A stretch of 64,000 nt of DNA, taken from NCBI GenBank assembly GCA_035641315.1, contig DASQUK010000048.1:3067-67066 (forward strand), given 5' to 3'. Below the pieces are notes generated by a model. The model was not told the origin of the DNA. It saw only the letters and a program-made list of their open reading frames with translations, and made no database searches. Shown in pieces: positions 15,214 through 25,059 of the stretch (position 1 is its first letter; each line of letters begins with the position of its first letter). This DNA comes from DASQUK01 sp035641315. GTDB lineage: Bacteria > Actinomycetota > Acidimicrobiia > Acidimicrobiales > VFJN01. Position numbers and translations under genes: made by a program.

Positions 15214-17981
15214 GTGGACCACGTCGCTTCACTGCTGTTAGGTCTTGGCAACGGGGGGGTGTTCGCCGCCCTGGCCTTGGCGCTGGTCATCACCTACCGC
15301 GCCTCGGGCGTCGTCAACTTCGCCACCGGCGCCCAGGCCCTCTACGTCGCCTACACGTACGCCGGCCTTCGCCGGGGTGAGCTGCTCGTGCCCATCCCCG
15401 GGCTGCCCAAGCGGGTCGACCTCGGCTCCGAGCTCGGCTTCACCCTCGCCCTGGTGCTCTCTCTGGTGATCGCGGCGGCGCTCGGTGCCCTGTTGTACGT
15501 GCTGGTCTTCCGCCCGCTGCGGAATGCGCCGCCGCTGGCCAAGGCGGTCGCCTCGCTCGGCGTGCTGGTGGTGCTGCAGGGCGTCCTGGCCATCCGCCAG
15601 GGCACGCTGACAGTGAGCGTGGCGGCGATCTTCCCGACCGACCGCTGGGAGCTGGGCTCGGCCCTCGTGCTCGCCGACCGCTTCTACCTCGCCGTGACCA
15701 TCGTCGGCTTGGCGCTCGTGCTCGCCGCGGGCTTCCGTTTCACGCGCTTCGGGCTGGTCACCCGAGCCACGGCCGAGTCGCCGATCGGGGCCTACGTCAG
15801 CGGGGTCTCACCCGATCGCGTCGCGCTGCTGAACTGGATGCTGAGCGGCGTCATCGCCGGTCTCGCCGGGATCCTGATCGCCCCGATCAGCCCGCTCACG
15901 CCGGTGACCTACACGCTGTACGTCGTCCCCGCCCTGGCGGCCGCCGTGGTCGGCCGCTTCCAGTACCTGGTGCCGATCGTGGCCGCGGGCATCGCGATCG
16001 GCATGCTGCAGTCCGAGGCGCTCACGCTGGCCGGCCGGTACGACTGGCTGCCCCAGACCGGCGCCTTCGAGCTGGTGCCGCTGATCGTCATCCTCGTCGC
16101 GCTCGTCGTCGTGGGCGCCGGGATGCCGGTGCGCGGCGGGCTGGTGCGCCAGCGGCTGGGGCACGCCCCGCGGCCCCGCTCGCTGCTGCTGCCCACCCTC
16201 CTCGGTGCGGGCGTCGGCCTGCTCGCCCTCCTGGCCACCGACGGGACTTGGCGGGGGGCGGTCATCGGCAGCTTCATCGCCGCCGTCATCGGGCTCTCCC
16301 TCGTCGTGGTGACCGGCTACGCCGGCCAGGTGTCGTTGGCCCAGCTGGCTCTGGCCGGCACGGCCGCGTTCACGCTCAGCGGCCTCACCGAGGGCTGGGG
16401 GGTGCCCTTCCCGTGGGCCCCGCTGCTCGCGGCGCTCGTGGCCACCGCCATCGGTGTCGTCGTCGGCCTGCCCGCCCTGCGCCTGCGCGGCCTCACCCTC
16501 GGCGTGGTCACGCTTGCCCTCGCCTACGCCATCGAGGCGGCGTGGTTCCGCAACACCGACATCGTCTCGAGCGACGGCGCGCGGGTGACGCCGCCCGAGC
16601 TGTTCGGCTGGGACCTGGGAATCGGGGCCGGCCGGGCGTTCCCGCGCATCGAGTTCGGCCTGCTCTGCCTGGGCGTGCTCGTCGCCGTCGCCGTCGGCAT
16701 CGCCGCCCTGCGGCGCAGCGCGCTCGGCTCGGCCATGCTGGCCGTGCGGGCCAACGAGCGCTCGGCGGCGGCCGTCGGCGTCAACGTCGTGCGCGTGAAG
16801 GTCCTCAGCTTCGCGATCGCGTCGTTCATCGCCGGTCTCGGTGGCAGCCTGCTGGCGTACCGCCGGGGGGTCGTGACGTTCGACTCGTTCACCGCGATCG
16901 GTGGGCTCGCCCTGCTGTCCACCGCGTACCTCGCCGGCGTCACCTCGGTCTGGGGCGGCATCAACGCCGGGATCCTTGCGTCCTCGGGCATCGTGTTCAT
17001 CGCCCTGGACCGCTGGGTCGACGTCGGCGAGTGGTTCCAGGTGATCAGCGGCGTGCTGCTCATCGCGACACTGATCGCGCACCCCGAGGGCATCGCCAGC
17101 GGAGGCCACCAGATCGCCGACCGCCTGGCCCGATGGCGGGCGCGCCGGCGAGCCACCGAACCGGCCGTCGAGCGCCCGGCGGTCGCCACCGCCACGGACC
17201 GCGAACGCCCGGCGGTCGCGGCCGCCGAGAGGCCGGTGGCTGCCCCGGCGGCGGAAGGCCCCGCCCTGCACGTCGACCACCTCACCGTCCGCTACGGCGG
17301 AGTCGTCGCCGTCAACGCCGTGTCGTTGCGCGTCGAGCCCGGCAGGATCGTGGGGCTCATCGGCCCGAACGGTGCCGGCAAGACGAGCGTCATCGACGCC
17401 ATCACCGGCTTCGCACCGGCGAGCGGCACGATCGAGCTCGCCGGGCAGGTCATCGGTGCGCTCGCTCCGCACGCCCGGGTGCGCGCCGGCCTCGGCCGCA
17501 CGTTCCAACAGCTCGAGCTCTACGACGACCTGTCGGTCGAGGAGAACGTCAGCGTGGCGGCGTTCGGCGGTCGCCAGGCCGACCGCCGAGCCGCAGTCGC
17601 CCGGGCGCTCGAGAACGTCGGGATCGCGGCGTTGGGCGACCGCCCGGCCGGCGAGCTCAGCCAGGGCGAGCGCCAGCTCGTCTCCATCGCCCGGGCGTGC
17701 GTCGCCGAACCCTCTGTGCTGCTGCTCGACGAGCCCGCCGCCGGCCTCGACACTCAGGAGAGCGGGAGGCTGGGCGAGCGCATCCGGGCCATCGCCGCGT
17801 CGCGCACGGCGGTCCTCCTCGTCGACCACGACGTCGCCTTGGTGCTGCAGGTGTGCGACGACGTCTACGTGCTCGACTTCGGTGCGGTGATCGCCGAGGG
17901 CCCACCGGAGACGATCCGGGCCAACCGCGCCGTCGCCGACGCCTACCTGGGTGCCATGCACGACGCCGAGGCAGTATCCGC

Positions 17982-17985
<4 letters not shown>
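15214..17985 (+). CDS. Fused ABC importer: LivH-like permease, LivM-like permease and LivG-like ATPase
   Basis: One 923-residue frame carries three importer parts in order. Residues about 1-300 are a LivH-type permease with about eight membrane segments (LGNGGVFAALALALVITYR, then SGVVNFATGAQAL). Residues about 315-625 are a LivM-type permease (VVVTGYAGQVSLAQLALAG). An Ala/Arg/Pro-rich linker (about 635-680) follows. The ATPase spans about 685-915, with Walker A GPNGAGKTS (about 716), signature LSQGERQLV (about 812), Walker B VLLLDEPAAGLD and the switch His in LLVDHDVAL. These parts are usually separate genes. The GTG at 15214 has GGAGGCCCGGAG upstream. The stop overlaps the next ATPase start as ATGA. 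It imports the ligand of the upstream lipoprotein using ATP. Confidence 0.93.
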
Positions 17986-18713
<728 letters not shown>

Positions 18714-18753
18714 TCAGAACGCTCCCCGGCATCAAGGGTCCGTGGCAACCGCC

Positions 18754-18849
18754 CGAGGCAATACCCGCCGCTTCGGGCCTTCCGAGGTAATGGCCGCCGC
18801 TGGCGGCCGCTATTACCTCGAGAGTTCTCGGCCGGCGGCTATTGCCTCG
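18754..18849. repeat. 96-bp nested palindrome, copy A
   Basis: An outer inverted pair (CGAGGCAATACCCGCCG at the left end, CGGCGGCTATTGCCTCG at the right end) encloses an inner hairpin (GAGGTAATGGCCGCCGC, 2-nt loop, GCGGCCGCTATTACCTC). It aligns without gaps with copy B at 19890-19985 (81 of 96 positions identical by my count). One inner base pair has switched from A-T to G-C between copies, which suggests the folded form is conserved. It lies between the importer operon and the DUF559 gene. Confidence 0.85.
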
Positions 18850-18914
18850 CGACGGCAGCGCCGTCGCTGCCGGATGGCCCCGAGAATGTCACAGGGCGCG
18901 TGTTTGCTGTGGGC

Positions 18915-19926
18915 ATGGCCACCTCCACCTCCTCGACCTTCCATGCGCCCATTGCCACGATCGAGGCCCGCATCGCCGCCCTCGCCGCCCGACAGGTGGG
19001 CGCGGTGGGTCGGTCACAGGTGCTCGAACTCGGCTTGAGTGAGACGTCGATCCGACGGCGGCTCCGGTCCGGCGCGTGGGCCAGGGTGCACCCCGGCGTC
19101 TACAGGGTGAGTGCCATCCCGTCGTCGTGGCTCACCGAGGTCTGGTGCGCGCTGCTGGCGGCCGGGCCTACGGCAACCGTGACCCACGAGACGGCCGTGC
19201 GCCTGCACGGGTGTGAGCTGGTGCAGCTGCGACCGATCACCCTCACCGTGCCACACGGCGCGCATGCCCGCGTGCGCGGCGCGGTCGTACACCAGATCGA
19301 CGACCTTCGCCCGCACAACGTGATGGCACTGAATGGTCTGCCTGTCAGCATGCCCGACCCAGCCGTGGTGGAACTGGCGGCGACGCCCAGACACAAGCAG
19401 CTGGGTCGGGTGCTCAACGAGCTTGTGCATGCCAAGCGAACGAGCTACGAGCTTGTGGGCGCCCGCCTCCACGAGGTGATACGGCCGGGCAAGCCTGGTG
19501 TCGTCCCTCGGTCGCGTGCTCGACGAGCAGTGGGACGGTCCCATCCCGCCGGCAAGCGAACTGGAGAGGGCGCTCTTCGCAGCGCTGGACGCCGGCGGCC
19601 TGCCCCGGCCGCGCCGCCAGATGGCGTTGCCATGTCGCGGCGCCATCGAGGGGCTGGTCGACGCCGCCTACCCGGACTGCCGCCTCATCCTCGAATCCGA
19701 CGGCCGGCGCTGGCACGCACGCATCAACGATCTCAAGCGGGACCACGAGCGTGATGCAGAGGCCGCCCGCGCCGGCTGGCAGACGCTGCGCTTCGTTTAC
19801 GAGCAGATCGTTCACGACCCGCACGAGGTATGCGCGGTCGTCGCGGACGTCCGGGCGGTGCGCTCGACGGCAGGACCACCCCGGCAGCGCGAGGCAATAG
19901 CCGCCGCATCGGGACTTCCGAGGTGA
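18915..19926 (+). pseudogene. AbiEi-type antitoxin domain plus DUF559 (Vsr-like nuclease fold) protein, frameshifted
   Basis: From the ATG at 18915 the first frame reads an AbiEi-antitoxin-like N-terminal winged helix (ARQVGAVGRSQVLELGLSE, RSGAWARVHPGVYR), then a middle domain ending at RLHEVIRPGKPG. One frame change near 19498 is needed to continue with SSLGRVLDEQWDG, then ASELERALFAALDAGGLPRP. The DUF559 domain follows: LVDAAYPDCRLILESDG, then RRWHARINDLKRDHERDAEAA. Read across the shift it has the normal length of about 335 residues. Proteins of this architecture are common and often orphan in actinobacteria, with unknown function. A Vsr-like endonuclease fold is predicted for DUF559. No AbiEii toxin gene is adjacent. 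Its TGA lies inside the downstream palindrome copy B. The lesion could be a sequencing error. Confidence 0.75.
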
Positions 19927-19985
19927 TAGCCGCCGCCAGCGGCGGCTATCACCTCAAGACCTGTCGGTCGGCGGCTATTGCCTCA
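19890..19985. repeat. 96-bp nested palindrome, copy B
   Basis: It has the same layout as copy A: outer CGAGGCAATAGCCGCCG and CGGCGGCTATTGCCTCA, inner GAGGTGATAGCCGCCGC and GCGGCGGCTATCACCTC, which are perfect 17-bp arms around a 2-nt loop. It overlaps the 3' end and stop codon of the DUF559 gene and lies 17 bp beyond the convergent P450 stop. It may serve as a bidirectional terminator there, but the exact duplication on the other side of the gene suggests a mobile or boundary role. Confidence 0.85.
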
Positions 19986-20002
19986 CCAGCCCCCAACGTC
20001 GA

Positions 20003-21211
20003 TCAGCGGACGGCCTGGACCGGGACGTTCGAGTAGCCGGCGACGTTGGCCATGTGGACCCGGCGGAGGCCGGCCTCGTCGACGTCCAGGTGCCGCCACC
20101 GCGTGGCGATCTCCTCGAGGGCGACGCGGCTCTCCATCCGCGCCAGTGCGGCGCCGAGGCAGCTGTGCACGCCGTGGCCGAAGCCGATGGACACGTTGGG
20201 TGGGCGCTCGATGTCGAACTCGTCGGGGCGGTCGAAGGCGCGCGGGTCACGGGTCGCCGCGCCCGTCAGGAGCAGGACCGGGAAGCCCGCGGGGATGGTG
20301 CCGCCCTCGTAGTGGCGCTCCTCCACCGAGAACCGGCCCTGGTACTGCGAGGGCGGGATGTACCGCAGGATCTCCTCGACCGCCCGCGGGATCTTCTCGC
20401 GGTCGTCCGCGATCTTCTGCCACTGGTCGGGATGCTGCGAGAACAGCACCACCGCGTTGCCGACGAGCTTGGTCACGGTCTCGGCCCCGGCACCGCCGAG
20501 CAGCATCGCGAAGCCGGCGATCTCGGCGTCGTCGAGCCCGGTCTCTTCGCCGTCGCCGCGGTCCACCGTCACCTGCGTCAGCCTGGAGAGCATGTCGTCG
20601 GCCGGGTTCGTCCGCTTCTCGGCCGTGAGCTCGTAGTAGTAGGCGCCCTGGGCCATGATCGCCTCCTGGCCCTCGGGCGTGGGCTCCAGCTGTCCGGGCT
20701 CGCGGTGGAGGCTCAGATCGACCCAGTGGCGGACCTGCTGGCGCTCGCCGTCCGGCACGCCGAGCATGCGGGAGATGATCTCGACGGGGAAGAGGGCCGA
20801 GAAGTCGGCGACCGCATCGAAGTGGGTGGCGCCGTCCAGCGGCTCCAGGAAGCCACGGATGACCTCCCGGACCATCGGTTCGAGCGCGGTGACGGCCCGC
20901 GGCGTGAACACGCGGCTGACGAGCGCCCGGAGGCGGTCGTGCTCCGGCGGGTCCATCATGATGATGCTCCGGAAGCTGCGGACCAGCTCCGGGTCCATCG
21001 ACAGCGTGTTGAGGTCGACGCCGTGCGCGCTCGACAGCCCCTTCCAGTCCCGGTGGGCGGCCACGAGGTCTGCGAAGCGCGACAGCGCGTAGAAGCCGTA
21101 CCTCTCGCTGAAGTAGACGGGCGCCTCGTCGCGGAGGCGGCGGTACACCTCGGTCGGGTCGTTGAAGTACTCGTCCGAGAAGGGATCGAACTCGACGGCG
21201 GTGACGGGCAT
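20003..21211 (-). CDS. Cytochrome P450
   Basis: This 402-residue soluble bacterial P450 has the I-helix oxygen-activation motif GGAGAETVTK, the K-helix ExxR as EEILR, and the haem-binding loop FGHGVHSCLG with the thiolate Cys at about residue 351. The N-terminal FDPFSDEYFNDPTEVYRRLR and MMDPPEHDRLRALVSRVFTP are typical of class I actinobacterial P450s. It hydroxylates an unknown hydrophobic substrate using electrons from a ferredoxin, and no ferredoxin gene is adjacent. It is the last gene of an operon with a tandem-TetR regulator and an SDR (15-bp gap), suggesting hydroxylation followed by alcohol oxidation under TetR control. Start ATG 21211. Confidence 0.93.
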   Translation of the reverse strand: MPVTAVEFDPFSDEYFNDPTEVYRRLRDEAPVYFSERYGFYALSRFADLVAAHRDWKGLSSAHGVDLNTLSMDPELVRSFRSIIMMDPPEHDRLRALVSRVFTPRAVTALEPMVREVIRGFLEPLDGATHFDAVADFSALFPVEIISRMLGVPDGERQQVRHWVDLSLHREPGQLEPTPEGQEAIMAQGAYYYELTAEKRTNPADDMLSRLTQVTVDRGDGEETGLDDAEIAGFAMLLGGAGAETVTKLVGNAVVLFSQHPDQWQKIADDREKIPRAVEEILRYIPPSQYQGRFSVEERHYEGGTIPAGFPVLLLTGAATRDPRAFDRPDEFDIERPPNVSIGFGHGVHSCLGAALARMESRVALEEIATRWRHLDVDEAGLRRVHMANVAGYSNVPVQAVR

Positions 21212-21226
21212 GCGGTGTCTCCGTGC

Positions 21227-21982
21227 TCAGGACGGCGTGGCGGTGCGGCGCGGCGCCACGGTGACCGACGGGACGGACAGGCTGGGGCCGCTCCGGAGCA
21301 GCGCGTCGACGGTCGCCACGAGGTGCTCGACGTCGATCAGCGAGCCGCTCAGGTAATCGCGGGTGGCCCACACCGGGTGCAGCTCGGCGGCCAGCTCCGG
21401 GTCCCACCCGTTGGCGAACCCCGTCATCGAGTCGCCCTCGCCGCCGGCGCAGTCGCCGACGGTGAGCCGGGTGAAGCTGATGCCCGGGTGCTCGGCCCGC
21501 CACGCGTCCACCAGCTTGTCGAGGGCGGCCTTGCTGACCGCGTAGGCGCCGAGCCCTGGCCAGGGCGGCGTCAGCGACGCGCTGACCGACGAGAAGTAGA
21601 TGGCCGTGCCACCGGATGCCGTGAGGTGGGGGAGGGCCGCCGCCGTCACGACCGCGGCGCCCGTCACGTTGGTGTCGAACACCCGCCGCCAGGTCTCGGC
21701 GTCGGTGTCCGCGAGGCGGGCCAGCGGGCCGATGCCCGTCGTGTAGACGAGGGCGTCGATGCCGCCCAGCTCGGTCGCCGCCTCGGCGATCGCCGACCGG
21801 CTGGACGCCTCGTCGGTGACGTCGCAGGGGATCGCCACCGCGCCGTTGCCGGCCTCCTTGGCGGCGTCCTCGAGACGCTCACGCCGCCGGGCCAGCAGCG
21901 CTACGCGGTCCCCCCGTTGTGCCAGGCCGATTCCGACACAGCGCCCGAGCCCGCTCGACGCGCCCACGATCACGGTTCGCAC
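21227..21982 (-). CDS. SDR family oxidoreductase
   Basis: This 251-residue short-chain dehydrogenase has the cofactor motif VIVGASSGLGRCVG and Arg residues after strand 2 (LLARRRERL), which favour NADP. VYTTGIGPLA replaces the NNAG motif, the Ser lies in YFSSVSAS, and YAVSK supplies YxxxK. The C-terminal part departs from FabG-type enzymes (WATRDYLSGSLIDVEHL), so substrate prediction is not possible. Start GTG 21982 has GAGGGGGTGG upstream. It is 27 bp after the tandem-TetR gene and 15 bp before the P450, so the three form one transcript. Confidence 0.88.
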   Translation of the reverse strand: MRTVIVGASSGLGRCVGIGLAQRGDRVALLARRRERLEDAAKEAGNGAVAIPCDVTDEASSRSAIAEAATELGGIDALVYTTGIGPLARLADTDAETWRRVFDTNVTGAAVVTAAALPHLTASGGTAIYFSSVSASLTPPWPGLGAYAVSKAALDKLVDAWRAEHPGISFTRLTVGDCAGGEGDSMTGFANGWDPELAAELHPVWATRDYLSGSLIDVEHLVATVDALLRSGPSLSVPSVTVAPRRTATPS

Positions 21983-22009
21983 CGTTGGCCACCCCCTCTG
22001 TGGATCGAC

Positions 22010-23374
22010 TCAGATGTTAGACGACGCGGGCCACTGACCGAGCAGCCCCCGCTCGATGATGTGGGTGGCTGCGTCGATCGCGGGCGTCGCCCGCCCCTGG
22101 GCGCCGAACACGCTCAGCAGCGCCACCATGACCACGGCCTCGGTATCGACGTCACCGAACTCGCGAGGCGCGAGGAAGCGCGCCATCCGCCGCCGGCCCC
22201 AATCCAGCGCCGCCGCCGAGTCGGCGCTCAGCGTGGGGTGCTGGAACAGGGCATCGGCCCAGACCCGGATCATGGCCGCCTCGGTCGCGTACGCGGCGTT
22301 GTAGCGGCGGAGCCAGCGGCGCAGGGCCGCCCGGCTCGCAGGGCCTTCCGGGCCGGCGCTGTCGGGTATGTCCGCGAAGGCGGTCGCGACCCGCCGGACG
22401 GCTCGTGCCGCCAGCACCTCCGCGAACTGATCCTTGCTCTCGAAGTAGTGGTAGAAGGCCCCGTGCGACACGCCCGCCGCGGTGACGATGTCGTCGACGC
22501 GGGCGCCGTGGTAGCCGCGGGCCACGAACATGTCCCGGCCCGCTTCCATGAGCGCCTCGAGCGCCCGCCGACCGGCCGCGTTCAACGCGGGAGGCACGTC
22601 GTCCTGTTGGAGCGCGGCCCGCATGACGGGGCCGAACTCGAGCGCCGGCGGCCGGCGAGCGGCCGGCGGGTGCACGTTCACGTCGGCGCGGGGACCGAAC
22701 AGGCTGCGATGCACGACGTCGGCGAGCGCGTCCTCGACCCTCGCCGGGGGGTAGGCCTCCGGTGCGGCGGAGCGCAGGACGATTGCGTTCTCGAAGGCAC
22801 GGGGCACGCACTCGAGGAGGAGGGCGATCACGGGGTCGAGCTGGCGGGCCGGCAACGTCGTCGTCGCCAGCTTGGACCGGACCGCAGCGACATCCCGTTC
22901 ACCCGCTCGTGCCGACCCCCCGGCGACCGCCTCGTCGCTCTCGGCCGCGGCCTGGAACGCCTGGAAGACGGGGCGGTAGCGCTCGTGGATGTCGGCGTAG
23001 CGGGCGACCCATGCCCGGATGGCCGTCCAGCCCTCCACGTCCGGCGTCAGCGTGCCGAGTGCCTCGGTCGATGCGCCCAGCTGGCGGGCCACCTGCCCCG
23101 TCAGGTGGCGGAACACGTCCTCCTTGCCCGCGAAGTACTGGTAGAAGGACACCCGCGAGCATCCGGCCAGCTTGGTGATCCGGGCCACGCCGCACTGGTG
23201 GTAGCCCTCCTCGCCGAAGACGCGCAGTGCGGCGTCGACGATGCGTTGCTGCGTCCGTTGCCCGCGGGCCCCCACCTGCGGGTTGTCCGAGAACGGCGCG
23301 CGGCGCATCACCGAGCGCCCGTCGTCGACGCCGGGCAGGATGGTCGCAGGTTCGGGGCTGCTTCGGCGTGACAT
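22010..23374 (-). CDS. Tandem TetR-family regulator (two TetR units in one polypeptide)
   Basis: The 454-residue protein contains two complete TetR modules. The first DNA-binding domain is at about residues 37-90 (TQQRIVDAALRVFGEEGYHQ, then CSRVSFYQYFAGKEDVFRHL). The second is at about 266-320 (MEAGRDMFVARGYHGARVDD, then SHGAFYHYFESKDQFAEVL). Each is followed by a helical ligand-binding-type domain. Ordinary TetR proteins are about 200 residues and dimerise; this one would be a covalent pseudo-dimer with two different helix-turn-helix sequences. It heads the operon with SDR and P450 and is divergent from a lipoprotein hydrolase. The 57-bp divergent gap, containing the palindrome AGTCGACT, is its likely operator. 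Start ATG 23374; in-frame alternatives lie within the first 40 residues. Confidence 0.9.
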   Translation of the reverse strand: MSRRSSPEPATILPGVDDGRSVMRRAPFSDNPQVGARGQRTQQRIVDAALRVFGEEGYHQCGVARITKLAGCSRVSFYQYFAGKEDVFRHLTGQVARQLGASTEALGTLTPDVEGWTAIRAWVARYADIHERYRPVFQAFQAAAESDEAVAGGSARAGERDVAAVRSKLATTTLPARQLDPVIALLLECVPRAFENAIVLRSAAPEAYPPARVEDALADVVHRSLFGPRADVNVHPPAARRPPALEFGPVMRAALQQDDVPPALNAAGRRALEALMEAGRDMFVARGYHGARVDDIVTAAGVSHGAFYHYFESKDQFAEVLAARAVRRVATAFADIPDSAGPEGPASRAALRRWLRRYNAAYATEAAMIRVWADALFQHPTLSADSAAALDWGRRRMARFLAPREFGDVDTEAVVMVALLSVFGAQGRATPAIDAATHIIERGLLGQWPASSNI

Positions 23375-23431
23375 GGTCAGAAGTCGACTCTACTGTTAGC
23401 CCCGGCACCGCGACGAGATGGGGGACAACAC
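23375..23431. promoter_or_regulatory. Divergent control region of tandem-TetR and lipoprotein hydrolase genes
   Basis: The 57-bp gap holds the perfect palindrome AGTCGACT (23382-23389), flanked by CAG and CTG, and plus-strand CTGTTAG, whose reverse resembles a TAACAG -10 box. Its position between divergent starts, one of them a TetR regulator, makes it a likely operator-promoter. Confidence 0.4.
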
Positions 23432-24985
23432 ATGGCCGGACGCCGCGGGGGCGCGGGCATGCTAACGGGGACGTTGCTGCTGATGCTGCTGGCAGCGGGG
23501 ATGGGGTGCTCGTCGGGCGGATCGGGCGGTGACGACGTCGACGGGGCCGACGCCGCCGGGGACCCGGAGGCGACGGACGAGCCCGCCGGGCCCGTTCCCG
23601 GCGCCGACGTGGCGCGCCCGACCGTGAGCGGGCCCGTCACCGGCGGTACGCAGGGCCAGCCGTTCAACGCCATGCCGGCGGAACTGGCCGAGCGCTACGA
23701 CTACGTGGAGGAGGAGTACTTCATCGAGGGCGAGGCGACGGCCTACCAGCCCCAGGGTGAGCTGGGCGAGGACGGGCGCTGGGCAGTCACCGAGGCGGAC
23801 GCGGCTCCATACCGGACCCGCATCATCCTGCGCCGTCCGGCGGATCCCGACGCCTTCGACGGGACGGTGTTCGTCGAGTGGCTCAACGTGACCGCCGGCG
23901 TGGACGCCGACCCCGAGTTCGGCCTCGCCCATCCCGAGCTGTTGGCGCACGGCTCCGCCTACGTCGGCGTGTCTGCCCAGGCGGTGAGCGTCGTGGGGGG
24001 CGCGCCCGCTCTGCCCGTCGAGATCCCGGGGGTGCCGCCGCCCCAGCCGCTCAGGGAGTGGGATCCCGAGCGGTACGGCGACCTCGTCCACCCGGGCGAC
24101 CCCTACTCCTACGACATCTTCTCCCAGGCTGCGCAGGCCATCCGCCGCCCAGGCGACGTCGACGTGCTGGACGGGCTGGACACCCGTCACGTCATCGGCA
24201 TGGGCGAGTCGCAGTCGGGCGCCCGCATGGTCACCTATGTCGACGCCATCCATCCCCTTGCCGGCATCTACGACGGCTTCCTGGTCCACAGCCGGGGTGG
24301 GGGCGGAGCACCGCTCGGCGAGGGCGGGTTCGTCCTGGGCGAAGGCGTGGCCCGCATCCGCGACGACCTCGAGGAGCCGGTGCTCCAGTTCATCACCGAG
24401 ACCGATCTCTTCGGGGTCCTCGGCTTCTACGCCGCCCGGCAGGACGACACCGACGCGCTGCGTACCTGGGAGGTCGCCGGCACCGCCCACGCCGACCAGT
24501 CCATCCTCGACTACGGCGCCGAGATGGCCCGAGAGGTGGGGGGCGGCGTCGACTTGGCGGCGCAGTGCGGTTCGATCAACGAGGGCCCCCAAGCCCAGGT
24601 CCTGCGCGCTGCGATCGCCGCGTTGCGGACCTGGGTCGTCGACGGCGAACCACCGCCGTCGGCGCCGCCGCTCGAAGTCGAGGGCGGGGCCATCGCGCGG
24701 GACGAGCGGGGCATCGCGCTCGGTGGCATCCGCACCCCGGCGGTCGACGCGCCGGTGTCGGTGCTGACCGGCGAGGCGCGGCCCGGCCGGAGCGTGCTCT
24801 GCCTGCTCTTCGGGGAAACGAGGCCGTTCAACGCCGCCACGCTGGCCGGCCTGTACCCCACCCACCAGGACTACGTCGACGCCGTGGCCGAGTCCGCCGA
24901 CGCGGCTGTCGCCATCGGCTTCCTGCTGCAAGCCGACGCCGACGACATCGTGGCCGCGGCCGAGGACGCCGCCGTCCCCTCGTAG
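23432..24985 (+). CDS. Alpha/beta hydrolase domain-containing lipoprotein
   Basis: This 517-residue protein has a short basic start, a hydrophobic core (MLTGTLLLMLLAAGMG) and a lipobox Cys26, then an acidic Gly/Asp-rich linker to about residue 65. The remainder matches the long alpha/beta-hydrolase-domain family (abhydrolase_10 type): YRTRIILRRPADPDAFDGTV, VFVEWLNVTAGVDADPEFG, and YDIFSQAAQAIRR. The nucleophile elbow is GMGESQSGARM (Ser about residue 259), and VAGTAHAD carries the likely catalytic His. It is predicted to be a membrane-anchored extracytoplasmic esterase. Start ATG 23432 has ATGGGGGACAACAC upstream. It is divergent from the tandem-TetR gene, so likely controlled by it, and ends before a strong hairpin. 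Confidence 0.85.
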   Translation: MAGRRGGAGMLTGTLLLMLLAAGMGCSSGGSGGDDVDGADAAGDPEATDEPAGPVPGADVARPTVSGPVTGGTQGQPFNAMPAELAERYDYVEEEYFIEGEATAYQPQGELGEDGRWAVTEADAAPYRTRIILRRPADPDAFDGTVFVEWLNVTAGVDADPEFGLAHPELLAHGSAYVGVSAQAVSVVGGAPALPVEIPGVPPPQPLREWDPERYGDLVHPGDPYSYDIFSQAAQAIRRPGDVDVLDGLDTRHVIGMGESQSGARMVTYVDAIHPLAGIYDGFLVHSRGGGGAPLGEGGFVLGEGVARIRDDLEEPVLQFITETDLFGVLGFYAARQDDTDALRTWEVAGTAHADQSILDYGAEMAREVGGGVDLAAQCGSINEGPQAQVLRAAIAALRTWVVDGEPPPSAPPLEVEGGAIARDERGIALGGIRTPAVDAPVSVLTGEARPGRSVLCLLFGETRPFNAATLAGLYPTHQDYVDAVAESADAAVAIGFLLQADADDIVAAAEDAAVPS

Positions 24986-25004
24986 CGCCGCGGCGGAGGC
25001 GTTT

Positions 25005-25045
25005 GGTACAGGAATGGTCGCTGGGGCGACGACCATTCCTGTACC
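25005..25045. terminator. Bidirectional hairpin between convergent genes
   Basis: GGTACAGGAATGGTCG (25005-25020) and CGACCATTCCTGTACC (25030-25045) are perfect 16-bp complements with a 9-nt loop. It separates the lipoprotein hydrolase from a convergent remnant of a paralogue. No T-run flanks it. Part of its core recurs in the hairpin at 47628-47681. Confidence 0.7.
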
Positions 25046-25059
25046 GAGAACCGGGAGCG

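Noticed and set aside
15808..17961. A 717-codon open frame antisense to the ABC importer.
   Set aside because: Its translation is a low-complexity Arg/Gly/Asp/His mixture with no domain, and the opposite strand carries clear transporter motifs.
18915..19926. A type IV AbiE toxin-antitoxin system.
   Set aside because: Only the antitoxin-like N-terminal domain is present, fused to DUF559; no AbiEii nucleotidyltransferase toxin gene is adjacent on either side.
18754..19985. CRISPR array or insertion-sequence ends.
   Set aside because: Only two copies at this locus, with a 1-kb gene between them, no spacers of regular length, and no transposase. The protein is not a RAYT or IS-type enzyme.
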